A stretch of 53,654 bases of DNA, from the NCBI RefSeq assembly GCF_010470665.1, contig NZ_VOPZ01000002.1:188890-242543 (forward strand), written 5' to 3'. This document shows, in pieces, positions 1 to 9,282 of this stretch. The stretch's first letter is position 1. Every line of letters starts with the position of its first letter. The notes under the pieces are model-generated. The model did not search any database. It was not told the DNA's origin and saw only the letters and a program-made list of their open reading frames with translations. The translations under genes and the position numbers were made by a program. Source of the stretch: Desulfovibrio sp. JC022 (GTDB taxonomy: Bacteria > Desulfobacterota > Desulfovibrionia > Desulfovibrionales > Desulfovibrionaceae).

Positions 1-156
1 AAGAGCATTTTTTATTTCAAGCCCGGCTTCGACGTACAGTCCTTTATTGTAGTACTCTACAGCCTTCTGGTAAAAATCGTCACGCCGCTTTTCACAGCCG
101 CCTAGTAGGCAGATAGATATAATTATCAGGAACACTGCAAGAAAATTCTTTCGCAT
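1..156 (-). CDS. N-terminus of a TPR-type lipoprotein (partial)
   Basis: Only the first 52 codons are present; the gene runs off the left edge. The product starts with a charged N-terminus, a hydrophobic stretch and a lipobox LLGGC (Cys21), so it should be a lipoprotein anchored in the cell envelope. After the Cys comes DDFYQKAVEYYNKGLYVEA, which has the spacing of a first tetratricopeptide helix pair. It follows the exosortase gene by 36 bases on the same strand. TPR lipoproteins of the PrsT type commonly sit in exosortase/exopolysaccharide loci, so a role in that export system is a fair inference. The repeat count and C-terminus cannot be seen. Confidence 0.75.
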   Translation of the reverse strand, partial: MRKNFLAVFLIIISICLLGGCEKRRDDFYQKAVEYYNKGLYVEAGLEIKNAL

Positions 157-192
157 TGATTTCCCCGTATTTATAAATTCAATTCAGAGACT

Positions 193-1701
193 CTATTCAG
201 GAATATAAGGTTTGAGCCTTGTTGAAAAGTTTTTAATGAAATTATCTAAAACCTTCTGACCATGTTCAACGCTTTCGCCATCCTCCAGCAGCAACTCAAC
301 CCGGACGAGAGAACCGTCCGTCCGCTGCCGGGTAACGGAATCAACAGCCAGATAAACCTTATTCATATATTCATCAGTTATCACTCTGCCCCGCTGCTGA
401 AACCAGTAAAATGCCAGCAACCTCTGCCCCGGCTTATCAAGAAGCAGCCTGCGGACTTTGAATGGTCGGCCTGATTGCGGATCAGCAGGAAGATCACGGG
501 AGGAAGCAAGACTCCAACCACCACCGCCCAGCAGACAACTGACCGGGTTATGGGCTGCCCGCTGCGGTTCCTGATAATCATAGTAGGTAACCAGAACCAG
601 TATGTCGCGCCCTGACTGTTTGCCGCTGAAAACACCGGCAAGATAATCATCAGAGCCAAGCGACCTAAGAACATTCTCATCATAATATTCTCTTTTCCCG
701 CTATAATCACCGATCTGCAAAGGAAAATGATCAAAACTTATCCGCTCCGGAACAACCCTGCCGGTAAGCAGATATTGATTTCCGGCAAAAAACAGCCCCA
801 AAACCGCAGCCATTATAAAAATATGCAAAGCTCTCCCGGTGGGGGGGCCATAATATCCGGGCCGGGAATCCGCCCGCTGCTCCGCCTTTCTACCGCCCAA
901 CAGATTCAGCAGCAGACTCCATGTGGCAAGCACAACAATTGAAAGCAGGTAAATCACAATACCGGAAGCATCGTGAAAAAAACTCTCAGCTGTCTCCACG
1001 GAAACATTGCGGGCCAGATAGCCCACAATTGCAATGCGCAATGCATTAGTAAAAATAGCAGTGGGCACGGTGGACAGGATAACTAAAACCCGCTGCCATG
1101 TGCGGGAATTAAACCAGTAGCCCATAAGAATACCCAGAAGAATCGTGGGAAAGACATAACGCAAGCCGCTGCATGCATCAACGACATGGAGCTGAATAAC
1201 CCCCAGATCAATGACATTACCTTCCCTGAATACAGGAATATCAATGAACTGCATTATGCGCACAGAAATATCGGATGAAATAAGGCGTAACTCAAAAGTA
1301 AGTGTACGGTTGATAAAAGGCGGCGGCGGCACGGCAAACGCAAGCACAAGCAAAGGAAAGAAAAAGGCTTTCATAGACCGCCAGCCGTAAACAAAAAGGA
1401 CCAGCGCGACTACACACAGCCACATGGAAACAAAAACCAACGCGTCCACAGCCGCGGCCTTCCCCAGAAAAAACAATAAACCGCCCAGCAACAGGACAAG
1501 GTAACCGGAGCCGGACGAAGGGGTAAGGACCTTTGGAAGTAAATCTTTGCGTTGCCAAGCCACATATATGGCAAGTGGGACGACCAGCCAGCAATATGAA
1601 TAATCGTCTGTATTCCACCGTCTTAAAAGAGGAGGAAAAGAATCCCAGTACAACGCGACCCATGCTGCCACAACGGAAATAAAAGATAGAACAGCTGCCA
1701 C
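193..1701 (-). CDS. Exosortase with fused C-terminal EpsI domain (XrtD-like)
   Basis: Integral membrane cysteine transpeptidase predicted to cut and anchor proteins bearing a PEP-CTERM-like sorting tail. The first ~285 residues hold about eight hydrophobic segments and the family signature: catalytic Cys177 in DACSGLRY, Arg222 in NALRIA and His243 in FFHDASG. Residues ~300-495 form a periplasmic EpsI-type (DUF3485) domain with YYDYQEPQRAAHNPVSC. At 502 residues this is the long fused form, typical of XrtD (VPLPA-CTERM-specific) enzymes; the subtype is inferred. The start is GTG, preceded by a GGGGAG ribosome site. It lies downstream of a polymerase and a glycosyltransferase, as exosortases usually do, and upstream of a TPR lipoprotein. 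No substrate with a sorting tail is visible in the window. Confidence 0.88.
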   Translation of the reverse strand: MAAVLSFISVVAAWVALYWDSFPPLLRRWNTDDYSYCWLVVPLAIYVAWQRKDLLPKVLTPSSGSGYLVLLLGGLLFFLGKAAAVDALVFVSMWLCVVALVLFVYGWRSMKAFFFPLLVLAFAVPPPPFINRTLTFELRLISSDISVRIMQFIDIPVFREGNVIDLGVIQLHVVDACSGLRYVFPTILLGILMGYWFNSRTWQRVLVILSTVPTAIFTNALRIAIVGYLARNVSVETAESFFHDASGIVIYLLSIVVLATWSLLLNLLGGRKAEQRADSRPGYYGPPTGRALHIFIMAAVLGLFFAGNQYLLTGRVVPERISFDHFPLQIGDYSGKREYYDENVLRSLGSDDYLAGVFSGKQSGRDILVLVTYYDYQEPQRAAHNPVSCLLGGGGWSLASSRDLPADPQSGRPFKVRRLLLDKPGQRLLAFYWFQQRGRVITDEYMNKVYLAVDSVTRQRTDGSLVRVELLLEDGESVEHGQKVLDNFIKNFSTRLKPYIPE

Positions 1702-1859
1702 TTATAATTCTCCCCGGAGCAAGAAATTCCGCAAGACCTACAAAACAACTAGATACAAAAAGAAGTAACAGAAAAATAGCTGATCAGGAATATCAAACCT
1801 GCTGAAATAAAAAACTTAGTAAAATTTTCTCTACAACAACAATTACCGCCGATTCGAAT

Positions 1860-3137
1860 TTATAAACGTCCCCTGCCTTCAATTATCCGGTCGGCTTCAT
1901 CTTTCACAGCTTCCAATTTCTGCTGCCTGCGGACTTTATGTTCCGGCAGTTCAATATAAGCCAGCACGGCATAGAACATCTGCCCCAGCCCGAAACGGGT
2001 CACATAACTGTTGCTGACAAAGTTCATGAAGGTAACGGTCAAAAACAGGGCAAGAAAGACATACCGCTCCTTGCCCTCAAGTAATCGTATTTTTTGGAAA
2101 AGGCAGAATTGAAAAGCTACAAACAGAAAAAAACCGATAATCCCTGTCTGGGTAAGCACATCGAGAAAGTCATTATGGCTGTTCCACATATCACCGACCT
2201 GTTTTCTCGACTTGATATGGGTGCTGATGTTCCCGACACCTACCCCGGCCAGGATACCGTCCAACGGCTGAGCAGCAAATTCCTCAATATTATGCATCCA
2301 TATGGTGGGCCGTCCCGAACCGAACTGTGATTTATCCGGGCCTTTGGCGGCATCAACCATATCAAAGAAAATAGTATATAATACAGCGGCGGAAAGCACC
2401 AGTAGCACTCCCATTATCCCGGTAAGAAGAGCCAGAAGTTTCTTATTACCCCTGAACAGATAGTAGTACACAAAACAGATAAAACCCAAAAAGCAGGTCC
2501 GCACATAACTTTTATAAAGACAGTAAAGGGCGAATATACTTATCATTAATGAAAAAACAAAAAACAGCCTTTGTTTAGGCAATGGGACAAGATCCTCGTA
2601 TTTTGCGCAGATAACCGCATAAATAACAAGAAGCATGAGATACAATGACATGCAATGCCCAAGATTATGGGGATTAGTATACACACCGCAGAAACGGGCA
2701 AGGTTATTCCAGAATAATACAGTATACAACCCTTTCCCCTGCACAATAAGAAAGGTACTGCCAAGGATAGGAATAGCATATCCGATAAGCATGAACTTTA
2801 TAAAGCGGGAATAATCCTTAATACTGGTAATAACATTCTTCAGTACAAAATAAGTAATAAATGGAAGAACAAATTTTGCTGCATCTTTAATGTGGGAGCG
2901 GTCAAAATAAAGCAGGTAAATAAACAGAACCCAGATCACAAATGAAAACAGAAAAAAATCAACAATGGATATATTTACCGTCTTTGCAGCAATAGCACGC
3001 AGAATAAAAGCAATGATCAAAATCCCGGTAGCAAAAATAGCAAAGACCTCGGTAACATTAAGACCGAAGACCAACCATCCGATATCCACAAACATGACCG
3101 GACGGAAAAAAAAGAACATGAACAATAATGTAGTCAT
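1860..3137 (-). CDS. O-antigen ligase/polymerase family membrane protein
   Basis: A 425-residue polytopic protein with about ten to eleven membrane segments. A large extracytoplasmic loop contains GVGVGNI and HNDFLDVLTQTGIIGFFLF, the Wzy_C / O-antigen ligase signature. Such proteins polymerise lipid-linked repeat units or attach glycan to its acceptor at the periplasmic face of the inner membrane. Its ATG overlaps the stop of the upstream glycosyltransferase (ATGA overlap at 3134-3137), so the two are translationally coupled. With the nearby exosortase it suggests an exopolysaccharide locus. Whether it is a polymerase or a ligase cannot be told from sequence alone. Confidence 0.85.
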   Translation of the reverse strand: MTTLLFMFFFFRPVMFVDIGWLVFGLNVTEVFAIFATGILIIAFILRAIAAKTVNISIVDFFLFSFVIWVLFIYLLYFDRSHIKDAAKFVLPFITYFVLKNVITSIKDYSRFIKFMLIGYAIPILGSTFLIVQGKGLYTVLFWNNLARFCGVYTNPHNLGHCMSLYLMLLVIYAVICAKYEDLVPLPKQRLFFVFSLMISIFALYCLYKSYVRTCFLGFICFVYYYLFRGNKKLLALLTGIMGVLLVLSAAVLYTIFFDMVDAAKGPDKSQFGSGRPTIWMHNIEEFAAQPLDGILAGVGVGNISTHIKSRKQVGDMWNSHNDFLDVLTQTGIIGFFLFVAFQFCLFQKIRLLEGKERYVFLALFLTVTFMNFVSNSYVTRFGLGQMFYAVLAYIELPEHKVRRQQKLEAVKDEADRIIEGRGRL

Positions 3138-4234
3138 GCTACTCCACCGTTTTGCATTTGAGAATTCAGCAGTTCATAAAAAGCCAGAATTTTTTCAGTA
3201 ACTGTGCGGGAATCAAAATGTTCACGGGCATAGCTTCGGGCAAATTCAGACATTCCCCCCCTTAGACCGGGGTCATCAATCAACCCGGAAACAGCCCCGG
3301 CTATAGCCTCGGCACTTACCTCATCGAGAAGCACAGCAGTTTGCCCCGGCTTTACGACATCCTTAATGCCCCCCACACCTGTGACCACAGGCACAAGACC
3401 GACAGACATAGCCTCCAACAACGAAACCGGACACCCCTCCGATTTGGACGGAAGCAAAAAAACACACGATTGTGCCAAGGTACTGCTTTTTGCCTCATCA
3501 CGAATATAGCCGGGAAAAAATGCATTTTTAAGTTTAAGGGAGGCACTCTTTTCCATCAGCCGTTCCCGCTCGGGTCCATCTCCGGCCATAACTAATTTCA
3601 GACCTTCATACTTACCGCTCAACAAAGAAAAAGCCTCAAGCAATTCATCTGCGCCCTTACCTTTGATCATACGGGAGAGAAACAGCAGTGATTTTCCATC
3701 ATCTTTACATGAACAGGAATCAGGGACACTCCCCATGTCCACCATGGTACTGACAACCTGCACCTTGGAGCGATCAATTCCTGCACGGCTCAAGCTTTCC
3801 CTGAACTCTTCAGACAATACAACCACCATTCCGGCCCTATTCAAAATCAGGCGAAATATTCGCGAAAAAACAGTCCCGCCGACTATGCGTTCGAAGAACT
3901 GCTGATCCCAGCCGTGAAAAAAAACAAGAATCCTGCCCGAATATCCGAACATAAAAAAAACAGTAATAAGCACGGATTCCTTGAGCACAGAGAGAATATT
4001 CATGGACGGATTCATATGGATTACATCAAACCGATTAAAACACAGAAACCATGAATAATAAAAATAGTCGGCCAAAATCCTCAAATAACGGATCAATCCA
4101 GTCTGATTAAGCCTGCGCCCAAAAGGCACGGCAGTTACATTCACCCTGCCTCTAAGCTCACGCAGCAAAAGTTTCACGGTTTCAACGACTCCGCCCATGT
4201 GGCGCAGATCAGTGGAAACAATCAGCAAGCGCAT
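3134..4234 (-). CDS. Glycosyltransferase family 4
   Basis: A GT-B fold glycosyltransferase of 366 residues. The N-terminal half begins MRLLIVSTDLRHMGGVVETV, the Gly-rich acceptor-side loop. The C-terminal half has LLFLSRMIKGKGADELLEAF, FPGYI and the E-x7-E nucleotide-sugar motif SEGCPVSLLEAM. The likely role is cytosolic sugar transfer to a lipid-linked glycan. I place the start at 4234 because GGAGG lies five bases upstream; a longer frame to 4297 has no comparable site and adds residues not expected in the family. It overlaps the polymerase gene by four bases and is probably first in the cluster. Confidence 0.88.
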   Translation of the reverse strand: MRLLIVSTDLRHMGGVVETVKLLLRELRGRVNVTAVPFGRRLNQTGLIRYLRILADYFYYSWFLCFNRFDVIHMNPSMNILSVLKESVLITVFFMFGYSGRILVFFHGWDQQFFERIVGGTVFSRIFRLILNRAGMVVVLSEEFRESLSRAGIDRSKVQVVSTMVDMGSVPDSCSCKDDGKSLLFLSRMIKGKGADELLEAFSLLSGKYEGLKLVMAGDGPERERLMEKSASLKLKNAFFPGYIRDEAKSSTLAQSCVFLLPSKSEGCPVSLLEAMSVGLVPVVTGVGGIKDVVKPGQTAVLLDEVSAEAIAGAVSGLIDDPGLRGGMSEFARSYAREHFDSRTVTEKILAFYELLNSQMQNGGVA

Positions 4235-4482
4235 TAATCCTCCATCCTCTTTCGTTTTTTCTTTAAATACACCAGCTAACGCCACTATTCCAGTCAATTA
4301 TGAATTAAGGCCGATTATGCTCGATCAATATCCCAGTCCCTTCCTCCTGCAACAATTCTTAAACACATTGTAACAACGCAGTAACAACCGACGGCAGATT
4401 GAGCGTAGGTTTTTCATACCGTTTATTAGAACAAACTCTCACACGACCAACAAGTTACGCGCTATCATCACCGGGGATACAC

Positions 4483-6753
4483 ATGTTACAATTATTAAAG
4501 AAAAAAGCTGCCGATTTATACGAGACCGGCGAAGAAAGTTTGAACATTCTGGAAGGACCGGGCATAGGGAGTCTCATTCAGAATGCAGGCCGGCTCAACA
4601 TACTCTATTTCGCAATTCAGGACTTCCCGACCCTCTCCGCCATGTACGGCCCGGAATGGGCAGACCACCTGGAAGAAAGAATACATTCCACCATAACAGA
4701 AGAAGGGAAAACAACACTACAACACAATGATTTTCACATCTTTTCATTCAATGCCGGAGAATTCTTCCTGCTTGACCCCACAGATATAATGAACCGATTC
4801 TCTTTGCAGGAACTGGCCTATCAATTCAAGGTAAACACTGAAAATAAGGTAAAAAGCGAGCAGATCGGACGCATCGGAAACACGGTCACCATAAACAGCG
4901 GGTACTCATCATTTCATGCCCAGCATTCAAATAACAAACTATGGTCAAACTTTCTTTCATCCATTGGCGAAGCACGTCTTGAAGCCCAGAAGAACGTAGA
5001 CATATCCAAGCTGGAATTAAGCAATGAATTCAATGAAATCTTAAGCGATTCTGATATCCGCTGCCACTACCAGCCCATTGTGAACCTGAACGATAAATCC
5101 ATCCACGGCTGGGAGGCCCTTGCAAGAGGGCCGCAAAACTCACCCTTTCGCTCCCCTCTAACCCTTTTCGACATGGCTGAACAACTCGGCAAATTGTTTC
5201 AGCTGGAAAAAATATGCCGCGAAGCAGCTATCAGAACATTCGGGGATCACAGCCCCCAGCACAAACTTTTTCTCAACATTCATCCCAGAACTATTGTCGA
5301 CCCCAATTTCACCACCGGGGAAACAAAAAGGTTGCTGGATAAATGGGGTCTCAAACCCGGAAATATTGTCTTTGAAATTACCGAACGCCACAGCGTAAAG
5401 GACTTCAAAACCTTCCGCAAAACATTGGATCATTACCGCAACCAAGGTTATCTGGTTGCCATAGATGATGCCGGAACAGGTTATTCCGGCCTGACTTCCA
5501 TTGCTGAAATCAAACCCGATTACATCAAAATGGACAAATCATTTGTCAAGAATATTGAAACCAACCAAGTCAACCGGGCTTTGATCGACACTTTCACCGA
5601 CTTTGCGGAAAAAATCGGCGGCAAGCTGATCGTGGAAGGAGTGGAAACACAGGCACAAGCCCTGACACTGATCGACATGGGCGTACATCTGGGTCAGGGA
5701 TATTTTTTTGCCCGGCCACAAAGAAATAAACCACAACTCAGTGCGGAATCTCTGACCCTGCGCCGGACCTCCGATCTAATTGCTAATACCGTAACATATG
5801 GAATTCCGGTAAAAAATCTGGTCAACAAAGTTGAGTCAGTTGAATCAGACATTCCGGTTCCCATGGTGCAGCAGATATTCAAGGAAACCAACACGCTGAA
5901 CAGCATCGTGGTAGTAAAGAACAACTTTCCCTGCGGACTGGTCATGGAATACAACCTGAACAAACACCTTTCCGGCAAATACGGAGTTGCCCTCTACTCC
6001 AACAAACCCATAGCATCGGTAATGGATGACGGACCACTAATTGTAGACCTTGAAACCACAGTGGAAAAAGTTTCACAGCAGGCCATGGCCCGAGCCAGAA
6101 AACAAGCCTACGATGATGTAATTGTCACCTGGAAAGGACAGCTCATGGGTACGGTTTCAGTGCAGCGTCTTCTCGACACACTGGCCCACGCACAAGTGGA
6201 AATGGCTAAAGGAACAAACCCGCTCAGCGGTCTGCCCGGTAATCTCGACATTGAAAAAGAAATCGACCGGCGCATGAAGGCGAAAGAAAAGTACAGCATA
6301 ATTTACGCTGATCTGGATAATTTCAAAGTCTACAACGACACCTACGGCTTCAAAAACGGGGACAAAATAATCCTTCAAATCAGCAAAATCATCTCATGGG
6401 CCGGCAAAAGACATGGAGCCAGCGGTGATTTCGTAGGCCATATCGGCGGGGATGATTTTGTTATGGTTACTGACCCCTCAAAAGCTGAACGCATCTGCAA
6501 GTCCATAACCCGTATATTCAAACGTCTGGTCAAGAACAACTACAATGAAACTGATGCGGGTAACGGCTGGATGGAAGGCAAAGGACGCGACGGCTCCATC
6601 TCCAGATTTCCACTGGTCTCAGTGTCCCTTGCAATCCTCGATTGTGAACCGGACCAGAATCTCATGGAAATAGGCGAACAGGCCGCATCTCTAAAAAAAT
6701 GGGCCAAGTCCATCGAAGGCAACTGCTGGGTTCGGGAAAGAAGAAAAAAATAG
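4483..6753 (+). CDS. GGDEF-like / EAL / CBS / GGDEF c-di-GMP regulator
   Basis: A cytosolic protein of 756 residues. Residues ~30-190 resemble a degenerate GGDEF fold. Residues ~195-425 are an EAL phosphodiesterase with EALAR at 211, ITERHS, DDAGTGYSG, KMDKSFV and VEGVET, all matching metal and catalytic positions. Residues ~440-580 look like a CBS pair. Residues ~600-750 are a GGDEF domain with GGDDF at 655-659 and the metal Asp in YADLDNFK. The inhibitory RxxD site before GGDDF is missing (ASGD instead). It may therefore make and break c-di-GMP, with the CBS pair sensing a nucleotide. The ATG at 4483 follows GGGGAT; an upstream TTG at 4399 is less likely. It is divergent from the glycosyltransferase. 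Confidence 0.88.
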   Translation: MLQLLKKKAADLYETGEESLNILEGPGIGSLIQNAGRLNILYFAIQDFPTLSAMYGPEWADHLEERIHSTITEEGKTTLQHNDFHIFSFNAGEFFLLDPTDIMNRFSLQELAYQFKVNTENKVKSEQIGRIGNTVTINSGYSSFHAQHSNNKLWSNFLSSIGEARLEAQKNVDISKLELSNEFNEILSDSDIRCHYQPIVNLNDKSIHGWEALARGPQNSPFRSPLTLFDMAEQLGKLFQLEKICREAAIRTFGDHSPQHKLFLNIHPRTIVDPNFTTGETKRLLDKWGLKPGNIVFEITERHSVKDFKTFRKTLDHYRNQGYLVAIDDAGTGYSGLTSIAEIKPDYIKMDKSFVKNIETNQVNRALIDTFTDFAEKIGGKLIVEGVETQAQALTLIDMGVHLGQGYFFARPQRNKPQLSAESLTLRRTSDLIANTVTYGIPVKNLVNKVESVESDIPVPMVQQIFKETNTLNSIVVVKNNFPCGLVMEYNLNKHLSGKYGVALYSNKPIASVMDDGPLIVDLETTVEKVSQQAMARARKQAYDDVIVTWKGQLMGTVSVQRLLDTLAHAQVEMAKGTNPLSGLPGNLDIEKEIDRRMKAKEKYSIIYADLDNFKVYNDTYGFKNGDKIILQISKIISWAGKRHGASGDFVGHIGGDDFVMVTDPSKAERICKSITRIFKRLVKNNYNETDAGNGWMEGKGRDGSISRFPLVSVSLAILDCEPDQNLMEIGEQAASLKKWAKSIEGNCWVRERRKK

Positions 6754-6810
6754 CAGCAGCATACATGCTATTGCGATTTTTATTTCGGAAACCGTTCTAC
6801 CACGCTAAAT

Positions 6811-6899
6811 GCGAAGCATACTGAAAGGTTTTGAAAGGGATGGGGTCTGGGGAAGGGAAAACTTTTGCAAAAGTTTTCCCTTCCCCAGCCGCCGGAGGC
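6811..6899 (-). repeat. Palindromic intergenic repeat, copy A
   Basis: Read on the minus strand the element starts with GCCTCCGGCGGC (6888-6899), continues into a perfect 42-base palindrome at 6847-6888 (21-base arms), then ACCCCATCCC, and ends with GCTTCGC at 6811-6817. It begins seven bases after the recD2 stop and lies between the convergent EAL gene and recD2. It could stop transcription from either side, although no clear T-run follows the stem. Copies B-E elsewhere in the window share the head and tail. Confidence 0.85.
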
Positions 6900-6906
6900 A
6901 TCTTAA

Positions 6907-9099
6907 TTAAAATAAATTTTCGTCGAAAATCTGCTTGATACGATGGCGCAGGTTGGTAAACCGCTTGCCTGCGGTCACGTTATTGAGCCCGATATTAAAA
7001 GCACGTTTGCTGCCGATAAGCACAGCCAGCTTGCGGGCTCTGGTCAGCCCGGTATAGAGCAGATTGCGCTGCAAAAGCATGTAATGCTGCGAAACAATAG
7101 GCATAACCACTGCCGGATATTCGCTGCCCTGCGATTTATGCACACTGACTGCGTATGCGAGAGTCAATTCATCCAGCTCGGAAAGCTCGTAATGCACGAT
7201 GTTACCGTCAAACTCGGCAGTAAGTTCGTTCTCTTCAGTATTAATATACATGACCCGGCCAAGATCGCCGTTGAATACTTCTTTGTCGTAATTGTTGCGC
7301 AGCTGCAAAACACGGTCGCCCACACGATATTCAACAAAACCGCGCTTAAGTCCCTTGCCGTTTCCGGGATTAAGTTTTTCCTGCAACACAGCATTCAACT
7401 TCTGGGTACCGACATCCCCTTTATGCATGGGAGTCAGCACCTGCACATCCGTCATGGGATCAAGGCCATACCGTTCAGGAATCCGCTCGCACACTGTCTG
7501 CACAATCATTTCCTGCACCTTTTGCGTAGACTCCTGCGGAATCCAGTAGAAGTCTGCCTCAGGTGCATCTGCCGGATGCGGCATGGGGAATTCCCCGTCA
7601 TTGATGCGGTGAGCATTGACTACGATGTAGCTTTCCTGCGCCTGACGAAAAATATGATTCAGAACCGCACTCTGGACCTGTCCGCTTTGCAGCAAATCGG
7701 ACAGAACGTTACCCGGCCCAACAGAAGGGAGCTGGTTAACATCACCCACAAAAATTACACGGCAGGTCAAAGGCACAGCGCGAAGCACCGCAAGACAAAG
7801 CTGGGCATCGAGCATGGAAGCTTCATCCACCACCAGCACATCGGCCTTGAGCTTCTGGTCTTCATTGTAATAAAAACCACCGTCTTCCGGGGTAAACTGC
7901 AACATGCGATGAATGGTGGAAGCCTGCCGCCCGGTAGCCTCGGAAAGTCGCTTGGCAGCACGTCCGGTGGGAGCGGCAAGTTTGACCTTCAGCCCCAGCT
8001 CTTTCAGGGTCATGACCACAGCGCGGGTGATGGTAGTCTTACCTGTGCCCGGTCCTCCGGTGATGATAAAAAATTTATTTACGCAGGCCTCAAAAACCGC
8101 TTCGCGCTGCTCATCTGAAAGCTCAAAACCAAGTTCGGATTCAACTTCGGGCAGGGCCTTTTCCACCTTTTCCCGGCTCACCGGGGAGGGATGGCTGACC
8201 AATCCGTGCAGCCGTTTACAAATCTCCCGCTCAAAACGATAGAAATGCATCAGGAAAACCGCTTCATCAATATCCTGTTCCGGCAGATTCTCCACCCGCA
8301 CCCTTTTGCGTTCTTCCAGTGAATGAATACCTTCGCTGATCAATTCCAGATCAACACCGCCCAGCATCTTAGTCACATCCCCAATTAGCTTGTCTTTTGG
8401 GCGAAACATATGCCCGCCCCGCTCACTTACTGAAAACAGGGAATAAACAATTGCCGCCTCAATGCGCTGCGGAGAATCAGGAGCGAAACCGAGCTTAAGG
8501 GCCATAGTATCGGCGGTTTTAAAACCGATGCCCCGGATTTCATAAGCCAGTTCATAAGGATTTTCGCTAATTTTGGTGACCGACTGTGCGCCGTAGAGAT
8601 TGAAAATTTTTGCAGCGTAGGTGGGCGGCACCTCATGGGTATGCAGAAAAACAATAAGGTTCTTGATTTCACGCTGGGATGACCACGATTCCTTGATCGC
8701 TTCCAGCTTCTTCTTGGAAATACCTTTGATCTTGAGCAGCTTTTCCGGTTCATCATCAAGAATGTCCAGCACTTCTATGCCAAAAGTCTTAACCATATCC
8801 GTGGCGATTGATTCACCAATGCCCTTAATGGAAGATGACTTCAAGAAACGGATAACCCCGGCCTCGGTTGCCGGGCGGATTCTTTCATAAAAATCGGCCT
8901 CGAACTGACGACCAAATTTGGGGTGCTGTTTCCAGCGTCCATGAAGTTCAACTGATTCACCGGGTGTGAGTGTGCCCAGAACTCCCACAACCGTGATCTG
9001 CATCGGTTCGTCCTTGGATGAAACACGGGCTACTATGTAACCGTTCTCTTCATTATGATAAACAACTGTCCGGACTTCACCTGTTAACGTATCTGACAT
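6907..9099 (-). CDS. recD2: RecD2-type ATP-dependent DNA helicase
   Basis: A superfamily 1B 5'-3' helicase of 730 residues, the length typical of RecD2. The N-terminal third has helix-hairpin-helix repeats (SSIKGIGE, KIKGISKKK, IRGIGFKTAD). The motor follows: Walker A GGPGTGKTT at ~348-355, APTGRAAKRL (motif Ia), Walker B VVDEASML (Asp425/Glu426), GDVNQLPSVGPG (motif III) and AYAVSVHKSQGSEY (motif V). There is no sign of recB or recC, which fits the RecBCD-independent class involved in repair. It is last in a dnaX-ybaB-recR-recD2 series. Its ATG lies two bases from a palindromic repeat, and the only ribosome-site-like bases (AAGG, three bases away) belong to that repeat. Confidence 0.93.
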   Translation of the reverse strand: MSDTLTGEVRTVVYHNEENGYIVARVSSKDEPMQITVVGVLGTLTPGESVELHGRWKQHPKFGRQFEADFYERIRPATEAGVIRFLKSSSIKGIGESIATDMVKTFGIEVLDILDDEPEKLLKIKGISKKKLEAIKESWSSQREIKNLIVFLHTHEVPPTYAAKIFNLYGAQSVTKISENPYELAYEIRGIGFKTADTMALKLGFAPDSPQRIEAAIVYSLFSVSERGGHMFRPKDKLIGDVTKMLGGVDLELISEGIHSLEERKRVRVENLPEQDIDEAVFLMHFYRFEREICKRLHGLVSHPSPVSREKVEKALPEVESELGFELSDEQREAVFEACVNKFFIITGGPGTGKTTITRAVVMTLKELGLKVKLAAPTGRAAKRLSEATGRQASTIHRMLQFTPEDGGFYYNEDQKLKADVLVVDEASMLDAQLCLAVLRAVPLTCRVIFVGDVNQLPSVGPGNVLSDLLQSGQVQSAVLNHIFRQAQESYIVVNAHRINDGEFPMPHPADAPEADFYWIPQESTQKVQEMIVQTVCERIPERYGLDPMTDVQVLTPMHKGDVGTQKLNAVLQEKLNPGNGKGLKRGFVEYRVGDRVLQLRNNYDKEVFNGDLGRVMYINTEENELTAEFDGNIVHYELSELDELTLAYAVSVHKSQGSEYPAVVMPIVSQHYMLLQRNLLYTGLTRARKLAVLIGSKRAFNIGLNNVTAGKRFTNLRHRIKQIFDENLF

Positions 9100-9101
9100 T
9101 T

Positions 9102-9232
9102 GCCTTCGGCGACCCTGCGGGGCTTTATTTTGATGCGCTGCGCGCTTTTAAGAATAAATAGAGTTGCCTCCGGCGGCTTAAACCCTTTGAAAAGGGTTTA
9201 AGAATCCCAAACTTTTTTAGCAAGGCTTCGCC
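9102..9232 (+). repeat. Palindromic intergenic repeat, copy C (with extra head)
   Basis: The gap between recR and recD2 holds a partial head GCCTTCGGCGACCC at 9102-9115, a GC-rich stretch GATGCGCTGCGCGC, a full head GCCTCCGGCGGC at 9166-9177, a hairpin with 11-base arms TTAAACCCTTT at 9178-9201, the spacer GAATCCCAAAC and the tail GGCTTCGCC at 9224-9232. The orientation is opposite to copies A and B. The left edge lies two bases from the recD2 start codon. Confidence 0.82.
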
Positions 9233-9282
9233 ACTTCGTTTGACAAATCATCCATAATATAAATAATTTAAACAGATACAAC

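Noticed and set aside
4399-4482. A TTG start extending the EAL protein by 28 residues
   Set aside because: The ATG at 4483 has a better ribosome site and begins the amphipathic N-terminus expected; the extension looks like leader DNA.
6943-8118. A 391-codon plus-strand frame
   Set aside because: Antisense to recD2, with no ribosome site or recognisable domain.
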